This document shows, piece by piece, positions 1 through 5,424 of a DNA stretch of 7,901 bases; the first letter of the stretch is position 1; every line of letters starts with the position of its first letter. The stretch comes from Christensenella sp. UBA1260 (GTDB taxonomy: Bacteria; Bacillota; Clostridia; Christensenellales; CAG-917): contig DBVQ01000095.1 in NCBI GenBank assembly GCA_002308155.1, positions 1 to 7,901 on the forward strand, written 5' to 3'. The translations under genes and the position numbers were made by a program. The notes beneath the pieces are model-generated. The model made no database searches, had not been told where the DNA came from, and saw only the letters and a program-made list of their open reading frames with translations.

Positions 1-734
1 GTTGTGTGGGATGGATAGTTCACCTCAAGAGCATCCAACCCAAACCTCTTGAGCCCCTCGACAAGCATATCAAGACGCCCGTCAAGCAGGTATTTTTTGG
101 GGTGCGCAATGGATGCGATTCCGCCATACTGTTTTATGAGTTTTACGGCATCTATTGGGCTCAATCGCTTTGTTTCGCAGTATGCTTTTGCGCCCGTGCC
201 GAGCCATTTTTCAAAGGCTTCTTGCACGTCTTTTACGTACTTTGCTTTGACCATTTCACGCGCCATATTCATGCGCCCAAGTCCCTTCGCCGTGAAATCA
301 ATGTCAAGGTTGAAACCATAGTTTTTGAGCTTTTCTCCAATGCGAATATTGCGTTCAATGCGCATATTTTGCACATCGTCCAAAGCCTGCAAAAACTCCT
401 TGTTTTCATACGGAATATTGTAGCCCAAAATGTGTATTTCACAAGTGGAAAAAGTGCTGAGCTCAATGCCCGGCACAAACTTTATGTCCAGTTCTTCTGC
501 GCGCTTCTTGCCCTCTTGAAGTCCTGCCACTGTGTCGTGGTCAGTGATTGCCATGACTTGAAGTCCACCCTTCTTTGCCCACTCAACCACTTTTGCCGGC
601 GACATAGAGCCGTCGCTCGCCGTAGTGTGCAAGTGAAGGTCTGCTTTGAGAGGCGGAAGGAAGTTGCGATTTGGTCCTTCGCCGTGGTGCATATCACGCT
701 TGAAGGATTGCGTGCCAAATTTGTCAGGTCTCAT
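1..734 (-). CDS. PHP-domain phosphoesterase, RNase AM / nucleoside 3',5'-bisphosphate phosphatase-like (partial, C-terminus off window)
   Basis: The first 244 residues are present; the frame stays open to the left edge. It shows the PHP metal-site motifs in order: DLHLHTTASDG (residues 32-42), ITDHDT (63-68), PGIELS (88-93), EIHILGY (99-105), and AHPKKY (210-215). This order is that of the YciV/TrpH family, metal-dependent cytosolic enzymes that remove phosphate from 3',5'-bisphosphorylated nucleotides and trim RNA 5' ends. The last metal-binding motif of the family, an Asp-x-His near the C-terminus, would lie outside the window. The ATG at 734 is chosen because GGAGG lies 6 nt upstream (741-745). 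The start overlaps the end of rmuC by 11 bp, which suggests translational coupling. About 30 residues precede the first motif, a longer lead than usual. Where relatives commonly have His in a GR-x-H-x-A motif, this protein has Asn156 (GRMNMA). The superfamily is certain; the exact substrate is inferred. Confidence 0.93.
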   Translation of the reverse strand, partial: MRPDKFGTQSFKRDMHHGEGPNRNFLPPLKADLHLHTTASDGSMSPAKVVEWAKKGGLQVMAITDHDTVAGLQEGKKRAEELDIKFVPGIELSTFSTCEIHILGYNIPYENKEFLQALDDVQNMRIERNIRIGEKLKNYGFNLDIDFTAKGLGRMNMAREMVKAKYVKDVQEAFEKWLGTGAKAYCETKRLSPIDAVKLIKQYGGIASIAHPKKYLLDGRLDMLVEGLKRFGLDALEVNYPSHT

Positions 735-1992
735 CGTCCACCTCCAACGCATCAAATGCCACTATATCGCTCGCGGCAGGCTCAAGCATATCTTGCTCTT
801 CCCCGCCCGAGAGTTTGCTCACTTTGTCGAGTTTTTGGCGTATCATATCCGTGCGCTTTTCCGCATCGCCGAGCGAGGTTTGAACGCGCGTTAAATTGTC
901 GCCCGTCTTGCGAAGAAGCATCGTAAACTTTTCAAAATCCACAATGAAACTGCGTAGCAGTTTGCTGATCTCCGCACTGCGCTTTTCAATTGCCACGCTC
1001 TTAAAGCCCATTTGCAGGCTGTTGAGAAGCGCCGCAATCGTGGTCGGACCGCATACGACTATGCGATACTTGTTTTGGATGTCCTCAACAAGCCCGTCTT
1101 TGCGGATTATCTCCGCATACAAGCCCTCGGTTGGCAAATACATGATTGCAAAGTCCGTCGTCTTTGGCGGCTTGACGTACTTGTCGCGGATGCTCATAGC
1201 CTCTTGTTTCACGCGGTTTGCAAGCGCCTTGGATGCCGCCTCTATGCCGTCCACGTCTCCCGCTTCCGACGCCTCTACGAGGCGTGCATAGTCCTCCATC
1301 GGGAACTTTGCATCCACCGGCAACAACACTTCGCCGTCGCCTTTGCCTGGCATCTTGATGACAAAATCCACCGCATCATCGCTACCGCGCGTCAGGCGCA
1401 CTTGCTTGTCATATTGCTCGCTCGTAAGGATTTGGCTGAGCAAACTGTCCAGCGCAACTTCGCCCCAAGTACCGCGCGTTTTGACATTTTTGAATATTTT
1501 ATTCAAATCGTTGACGCCGCTCTGCAAGCTTTGAAGCTCCGTGAACGTGCGGTTTATCTCCTCAAGACGCTTGTTGACAAGCTCAAACGACTGATTGAAA
1601 CGTTTCTCCAGCGTACTTGACAACTTTTCGTCCACCGTCTCACGCATCTTTTCAAGCTGTGCTTGGTTGTCAGCCTTGACTTCCGCAAGGCTCTTTGCCA
1701 AGTAGTCGCGCAGTGTGCCGAGTTTTGCATCTGTGCTCTGCGTAAAATAGTCCAAGCGCTTTGCAATCGTCTCCATGTTTTGAGCCTGAGCATTGAGTGC
1801 TCCCGTCGTCATGGACGAACTCATGCCGATAGATTTGTCAACTTCCGCCCTCAAACGCTCGTTCTCCGCGCGTACGTCTTGAAGGCTCACGCCCTCTCCG
1901 CTTCCCCGCTTCTTCAGCAACACGAGCCCGAGGACGATCGCCGCCAGCCCCAGCACGATGCTGATCGCAAGTAAAATGTAGATTCCTATCAT
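724..1992 (-). CDS. rmuC: DNA recombination protein RmuC homologue
   Basis: A 422-residue protein. Residues about 2-27 form one membrane-spanning segment (IGIYILLAISIVLGLAAIVL) followed by basic residues, so the bulk is expected in the cytoplasm. Residues about 35-165 are charged and heptad-rich, consistent with a coiled coil. The C-terminal half is the RmuC nuclease-like domain: RGTWGEVALDSLL (173-185), VDFVIKMPG (208-216), PVDAKFP (225-231), PPKTTDFAIMYLPTEGLY (275-292) and CGPTTIAALLNSLQMGF (314-330). The Asp in VDFVIKMPG with the D-x-K in VDAKFP resembles a PD-(D/E)xK nuclease core. RmuC limits recombination between inverted repeats in E. coli; its biochemical activity is poorly defined. 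The ATG at 1992 is preferred because AGGGGA lies 8 nt upstream; an in-frame TTG at 2037 would add 15 polar residues before the membrane segment. It lies 48 bp after cca and overlaps the PHP gene. Confidence 0.96.
   Translation of the reverse strand: MIGIYILLAISIVLGLAAIVLGLVLLKKRGSGEGVSLQDVRAENERLRAEVDKSIGMSSSMTTGALNAQAQNMETIAKRLDYFTQSTDAKLGTLRDYLAKSLAEVKADNQAQLEKMRETVDEKLSSTLEKRFNQSFELVNKRLEEINRTFTELQSLQSGVNDLNKIFKNVKTRGTWGEVALDSLLSQILTSEQYDKQVRLTRGSDDAVDFVIKMPGKGDGEVLLPVDAKFPMEDYARLVEASEAGDVDGIEAASKALANRVKQEAMSIRDKYVKPPKTTDFAIMYLPTEGLYAEIIRKDGLVEDIQNKYRIVVCGPTTIAALLNSLQMGFKSVAIEKRSAEISKLLRSFIVDFEKFTMLLRKTGDNLTRVQTSLGDAEKRTDMIRQKLDKVSKLSGGEEQDMLEPAASDIVAFDALEVDDET
741..745 (-). promoter_or_regulatory. 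Ribosome binding site of the PHP gene, inside rmuC
   Basis: GGAGG on the minus strand, 6 nt before the ATG at 734. It is encoded by the last codons of rmuC (Leu-Glu-Val), so ribosomes finishing rmuC pass over it. It fixes the start and supports coupling of the two genes. Confidence 0.8.
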
Positions 1993-2000
1993 ATCAGGTT

Positions 2001-2006
2001 TCCCCT
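2001..2006 (-). promoter_or_regulatory. Ribosome binding site deciding the rmuC start
   Basis: AGGGGA on the minus strand, 8 nt before the ATG at 1992. It lies inside the extended frame that would begin at the TTG at 2037, which argues against that longer start. Confidence 0.65.
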
Positions 2007-2040
2007 TTTGTTTAATCCGTTTTGTTGTGGCTCGCAAGGC

Positions 2041-3393
2041 TTATGCCATTGATTGAGCCAACTTTTTGACGCACGCGAGCGCTTTGCCCCTGTCGTTGAG
2101 ATTTGGATTGAGCACAGTATCTCGCCACAGCTCACGCAAAATCTCCGCGCGACGTCTTGGCTCAATCCCCAGTTCAACAAGGTCGTCTCCGCCCACTTTT
2201 AAGTCTTTGAGACTTAACGGCGTGCCGTCCGCACGCACTTCCGCAAGCGCATCCTTGAGCCTTGAGTCGTGCGCCTCTCCGCAGGACGCCTCACTGTCCG
2301 CACGTTTGAACGCGCAGAGGTCGTCCGCAATATCTATATGCTCCACCGCAAACCAGCGGAGTTTTTGCCAAGACATATCGTTTTTGAGGTCAACCATGTG
2401 CCAGCGCACGAGCGAGCATATCCGCTCTGTCTCCGCGTTTGAAAAGCGCAGCCTCTCAAGCACCTCTCTTGCCATACCCTCGCCCACGATATCGTGCCCG
2501 TGCATATTGCCTTGACGAGCCATACACTCCGCCTTGCCTATATCATGCAAGAGCGCAGTCCAGCGCAAGTTCGGCGGAGCGACCTCAAACGCCTTGACCG
2601 TATGCTCAAATCCGTCGTAGAGATGCCACTTTACAGGCTGTTTCAGCCCTTTTAGGGCTGTCACTTCGGGCAGGAGCATTTCAAGCAGACCAAACTCGTC
2701 AAGCAGGCGAAGCCCCGCAAGATGTCCTTTTTCAAGGTGCAAATCCGGATGTTTTGTGTCCGCAACAAAGATTTTGTCCAACTCGTCGCGCACTCGCTCC
2801 ACCACAATATCTTTCACGCGCCAAGCGTTTGCCTTGGCGACTTCAAAAGTTTTCTTCTCAATTTCAAAGCCGAGTTCAGCCGCAAATCTCACAAGCCGTA
2901 GCACTCTCAGCCCGTCCGCCTCAAATACGCGCTCGGGTTCGTCTGCTGTCCTCAGCACCCTATTCTTTATATCGTCAACCCCGCCGACAAGGTCAACAAT
3001 CTCGCCGCTCACGATGTTTTTGTACACCGCGTTGCAGGCAAAATCTCGCCTCAATGCGTCAAGTTTTTGATCTTTGGTAAAGGCGACGTCCGTCGGTGAG
3101 TGGTCGCCCCTTGTCCTGTCGTAGCTGTCCGTCCTGAACGTCGTGTATTCCACCTTCATATCATCCGATGAAATCACGACCGTCCCCATCCTGAGATTCT
3201 TGTCCGACACTGCAAAATCACTGCCTTTGAGCAGAGCTTTGACGTCTTTGACGTCAAGTTCAGAACAAACGTCTATGTCGTATGAGTTTATTTTGAGCAA
3301 TTCATCGCGCACAAATCCGCCCACCAAATAGAGCGGTTTGTCAGGCGGGAAAAGCCTCCCCAGCGATTGCAATTTCTCTTGAACGGACGGCAT
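2041..3393 (-). CDS. cca: CCA tRNA nucleotidyltransferase, class II, with HD domain
   Basis: A 450-residue cytosolic enzyme that adds or repairs the 3' CCA of tRNA from CTP and ATP without a nucleic acid template. The head shows LVGGFVRD (23-30) and the metal-binding pair D-I-D (39-41, in SYDIDV), then a flexible-loop region after TTFRTD (84-89), RRDFACNA (115-122) as motif B, and EADGLRVLRLVRF (158-170) as the nucleotide-selecting motif D. An HD domain follows: H264, H283-D284 (LLHDIGKA) and H298/H300. Such domains in this family can carry phosphohydrolase activity. The flexible loop is retained, which fits a full CCA-adding enzyme rather than a CC-only one, but this is not proof. In motif D the usual Glu-Asp pair reads Ala-Asp. 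The ATG at 3393 has GGGAG 8 nt upstream; a TTG at 3408 is less likely. It starts 19 bp after hpt. Confidence 0.96.
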   Translation of the reverse strand: MPSVQEKLQSLGRLFPPDKPLYLVGGFVRDELLKINSYDIDVCSELDVKDVKALLKGSDFAVSDKNLRMGTVVISSDDMKVEYTTFRTDSYDRTRGDHSPTDVAFTKDQKLDALRRDFACNAVYKNIVSGEIVDLVGGVDDIKNRVLRTADEPERVFEADGLRVLRLVRFAAELGFEIEKKTFEVAKANAWRVKDIVVERVRDELDKIFVADTKHPDLHLEKGHLAGLRLLDEFGLLEMLLPEVTALKGLKQPVKWHLYDGFEHTVKAFEVAPPNLRWTALLHDIGKAECMARQGNMHGHDIVGEGMAREVLERLRFSNAETERICSLVRWHMVDLKNDMSWQKLRWFAVEHIDIADDLCAFKRADSEASCGEAHDSRLKDALAEVRADGTPLSLKDLKVGGDDLVELGIEPRRRAEILRELWRDTVLNPNLNDRGKALACVKKLAQSMA

Positions 3394-3401
3394 AAACGTT
3401 G

Positions 3402-3406
3402 CTCCC
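3402..3406 (-). promoter_or_regulatory. Ribosome binding site deciding the cca start
   Basis: GGGAG on the minus strand in the 19-bp gap after hpt, 8 nt before the ATG at 3393. The alternative TTG at 3408 immediately precedes this site and has no such element at a suitable distance. Confidence 0.65.
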
Positions 3407-3412
3407 AAGGCA

Positions 3413-3973
3413 TCAAAGCGCCTTGCTGAGTTCGCTCATATACACTTCCGGTGCAAGGACGCAAACTTCCGGCAAGTTTCTGTACTTTTGATTGTAGTCA
3501 AGCCCATAGCCAACCACAAACTCGTTTTCAATTTCAAAGCCGATATAGTCGCCTTCAAACTCCACTTTGCGTCTTGACGGTTTGTCAAGGAAAGAGCAGA
3601 TTTTGAGGCTCTTCGGGTTTCTTGCTTCAAGCAACTTTTTGAGATAGTAAAGCGTCGTGCCAGTGTCAATGATGTCCTCGATGACAATGACGTTTTTGCC
3701 CTCAATCGGCGAGGACAAATCCTTTATCATTTTGACTTCTCCGCTTGACGTCGTGCCCGAGCCATAGCTTGAACAAGCTATGAAGTCGATTTCAACGTCG
3801 CCCTTTATCTCGCGCGCGAGGTCGGCAAAAAACAGCGTCGCACCACGAAGCGTGCAGACGAGCGTAAGCTCCTCACCTTCGTAGTCGCGTGAGATTTGTT
3901 CGCCGAGTTCCTTCACTCTCCTTGCAATTTGCTCTCTTGTCACAAGCACTCTTTTGATTTCTTTTCCGTACAT
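3413..3973 (-). CDS. hpt: Hypoxanthine(-guanine) phosphoribosyltransferase
   Basis: A 186-residue cytosolic class I phosphoribosyltransferase that joins hypoxanthine or guanine to PRPP, giving IMP or GMP in purine salvage. The PRPP-binding signature is VIVIEDIIDTGTTL (95-108), with the acidic pair E99-D100 and D103. TLRGATLF (41-48) is the pyrophosphate-binding loop, SSYGSGTTSSGEV (68-80) is the flexible loop over the active site, and FLDKPSRR (128-135) and FVVGYGLDY (152-160) carry residues that contact the base. The length matches bacterial Hpt (about 180 residues). The start is the ATG at 3973, which has AGGAG 6 nt upstream; an in-frame TTG at 4000 adds 9 residues and includes the ribosome site. 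It lies 62 bp after tilS, the same order as tilS-hprT in B. subtilis. A weak -10-like TAAAAT follows a hairpin in the gap, so some transcription could begin there. Confidence 0.97.
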   Translation of the reverse strand: MYGKEIKRVLVTREQIARRVKELGEQISRDYEGEELTLVCTLRGATLFFADLAREIKGDVEIDFIACSSYGSGTTSSGEVKMIKDLSSPIEGKNVIVIEDIIDTGTTLYYLKKLLEARNPKSLKICSFLDKPSRRKVEFEGDYIGFEIENEFVVGYGLDYNQKYRNLPEVCVLAPEVYMSELSKAL

Positions 3974-3979
3974 CTTTTG

Positions 3980-3984
3980 CTCCT
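3980..3984 (-). promoter_or_regulatory. Ribosome binding site deciding the hpt start
   Basis: AGGAG on the minus strand, 6 nt before the ATG at 3973. It is the strongest of the sites that favour ATG over the upstream in-frame TTG codon (here TTG at 4000). Confidence 0.8.
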
Positions 3985-3998
3985 GAAAATATTTTATC

Positions 3999-4028
3999 AA
4001 ATCCTACGCACCGTTTTCGGTACGATTT
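3999..4028 (-). other. Hairpin in the tilS-hpt intergenic RNA
   Basis: In the minus-strand RNA, GUACCG pairs with CGGUGC (6 bp, one G-U) around an AAAA loop. The outer arms AAAUC and GAUUU add 5 bp beyond a 4-nt bulge. It occupies half of the 62-bp gap and ends 25 nt before the hpt ATG. There is no U-run after it, so it does not look like a terminator. It could be a processing or stability element, or it could be chance. Confidence 0.35.
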
Positions 4029-4035
4029 TTCCCTT

Positions 4036-5355
4036 TTACTGTCTTACAGACAGTTTTGCAACTCTCTTCGTGTCGGCATCAACCTTGACCTTTAAAGAGA
4101 TTTCCACCCCGAATATCGCAAAAACTTCGCTGTCCTTTGCAATGACTTTAAGCCCGTCGCGCTTCCTAAGAGGCACTTTCTTGTCTGTCAAAAAGTCCCC
4201 GACGCTCTTTGTGCCGCCGCCAAACTTGTTGATATAGTCGCCGTCAAGCCTGCCTCTCACGACACAATCGGACGGAAACTTGTCCAAATCACAATAGAGC
4301 ACCTCTCCGCCCTTCAAAGCCTCTTTTGGCAACGAATCAACTCGCTCAACCGCCACACCCAAATCCCCGTATTCACGGACTTCAAACGGCTCAACTTTGC
4401 CAATGGCAAAAGCACTGTCTTTTGCAAGCACGATGCCGTGCTGCTCTCTGTGCGCAACAAGACCGTGCGACAAATCAAGCCTCTTGCCCGCTTCGTTTTT
4501 GAGAAGGTCAACGACAGCGTTCAAATGCTTTTCTTCAACGTCCTTGTCAACGCCAAGCAGTTCCGCACCCTTCAAAATAAGACGCTTCAAAACAAACGGA
4601 CTGACCGCATCTTCATCTTTGATGAAGACCTCTCCGTTTTTGACCTCTACGGGCGGCAAAACGGAGTCAACAAACTCTTCCGTCTCCTCTGCCACTCTTG
4701 ACAGTCTTGCAAACGAGTTTTCAAGGTCGGGATAACGCTCTTTTAGCCTTGCAAGCTCAGCACGCAAGAAGTTGCGTGAATAGCTGAGATCCGCATTGGT
4801 CTCGTCCTCAACGAAGGCAAGTTTGTGCTCAGCAATATAGGCGTCGATGTCCTCGCGAGAGTAGTTCAAAAGCGGACGGATATATCTGCCGTTCACTGCC
4901 TTCATGCCAACGAGCCCTTTCGTGCCCGTTCCGCGCAAAATACGCATCAAAATCGTCTCGGCTTGGTCTCCCGAGTGATGAGCGAGCGCAACCACGTCGC
5001 AGAGTCCGTCCTCGAGTGCCTTGTCAAAGATTTGATATCGCAAAACTCTCGCCGCCTGCTCAAGCGTCAAGCCTTGCTCCTTGGCATAGCCCGGTGCATC
5101 AACGGAAAACGAAAAGAGCTTTATTCCCTGCGCTTTGCAAAACTTCTTGACGAACTCGCTGTCTCTAAGGCTATTTTCGCCACGTATGCCGTGCTCCACG
5201 TTCAAGGCGACAATATTCTCTCCCACCTCTTTCAAGGCATGGCAAAGCACGACGGAATCACGTCCGCCGCTGAGTGCAACGCCAACAACGCGCCCATTCG
5301 TATAAGGCGTGTTATCCAGCATTTTATTCAAATCAATTTGAATAATCTGTGCCAT
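4036..5355 (-). CDS. tilS: tRNA(Ile)-lysidine synthetase TilS
   Basis: A 439-residue cytosolic enzyme that uses ATP to attach lysine to C34 of the AUA-reading tRNA-Ile, changing both its codon reading and its charging. The N-terminal ATP-pyrophosphatase domain has the P-loop SGGRDS (29-34), NVEHGIRG (52-59) and the H-x-x-D region AHHSGDQAETIL (125-136), then RGTGTKG, IRPLL and VEDETNADLSYSRNFLR (182-198). The C-terminal TilS substrate-binding domain is intact: VRGRLDGD (366-373) and GGGTKSVGDFL (379-389). Where B. subtilis has HGDDQ, the protein has HSGDQ, losing the first Asp of the pair. The ATG at 5355 is chosen because its upstream in-frame TTG (5391) overlaps the promoter -35. No Shine-Dalgarno precedes this ATG (seven bases, ATTTTTT, after TATAAT), suggesting a leaderless message. 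It is the first gene of the tilS-hpt-cca-rmuC-PHP run. Confidence 0.96.
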   Translation of the reverse strand: MAQIIQIDLNKMLDNTPYTNGRVVGVALSGGRDSVVLCHALKEVGENIVALNVEHGIRGENSLRDSEFVKKFCKAQGIKLFSFSVDAPGYAKEQGLTLEQAARVLRYQIFDKALEDGLCDVVALAHHSGDQAETILMRILRGTGTKGLVGMKAVNGRYIRPLLNYSREDIDAYIAEHKLAFVEDETNADLSYSRNFLRAELARLKERYPDLENSFARLSRVAEETEEFVDSVLPPVEVKNGEVFIKDEDAVSPFVLKRLILKGAELLGVDKDVEEKHLNAVVDLLKNEAGKRLDLSHGLVAHREQHGIVLAKDSAFAIGKVEPFEVREYGDLGVAVERVDSLPKEALKGGEVLYCDLDKFPSDCVVRGRLDGDYINKFGGGTKSVGDFLTDKKVPLRKRDGLKVIAKDSEVFAIFGVEISLKVKVDADTKRVAKLSVRQ

Positions 5356-5362
5356 AAAAAAT

Positions 5363-5391
5363 ATTATAGCGCAAATCACAAAAAAACACAA
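5363..5391 (-). promoter_or_regulatory. Sigma-A-type promoter of tilS
   Basis: On the minus strand, TTGTGT (5391-5386) and a perfect TATAAT (5368-5363) are separated by 17 bp. The -10 match is 6/6; the -35 match to TTGACA is 3/6. Seven bases separate the -10 from the ATG, so the predicted transcript start falls at or next to the start codon. Confidence 0.65.
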
Positions 5392-5414
5392 CCCACAAAT
5401 TGGCTTTTGTGAGT
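5380..5414 (-). terminator. Intrinsic terminator after spoIIE, possibly bidirectional
   Basis: On the minus strand, 10 nt after the spoIIE stop, ACUCACAAA pairs with UUUGUGGGU (9 bp, one G-U) around a 6-nt loop AGCCAA. UGUGUUUUUUU follows. Read on the plus strand, the same stem (one C-A mismatch) is followed directly by a T-run at 5414-5419, so it may also stop transcription entering from the left. Its U-tail overlaps the -35 box and spacer of the tilS promoter. Confidence 0.65.
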
Positions 5415-5424
5415 TTTTTAATTA

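Noticed and set aside
6..926. A 306-codon open frame on the plus strand.
   Set aside because: It lies antisense to the PHP gene and rmuC, has no recognisable domain, and its product is a Cys- and Arg-rich mixture typical of a shadow frame.
1012..1620. A 202-codon open frame on the plus strand inside rmuC.
   Set aside because: Antisense to well-conserved rmuC motifs; no domain and no ribosome site recognised.
3411..3413. ATG overlapping the hpt stop codon (TGATG), which looked like a coupled cca start.
   Set aside because: It is 20 nt from the cca ATG and so out of frame with the CCA enzyme.
4010..4021. Inverted ACCG/CGGT repeat after tilS as an intrinsic terminator.
   Set aside because: No U-run follows on the minus strand, and hpt continues the operon 62 bp on. 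It is reported only as a hairpin.
4825..5412. A 195-codon open frame on the plus strand across the start of tilS.
   Set aside because: Antisense to the TilS ATP-binding domain and runs through the tilS promoter and terminator; its product resembles no family I know.
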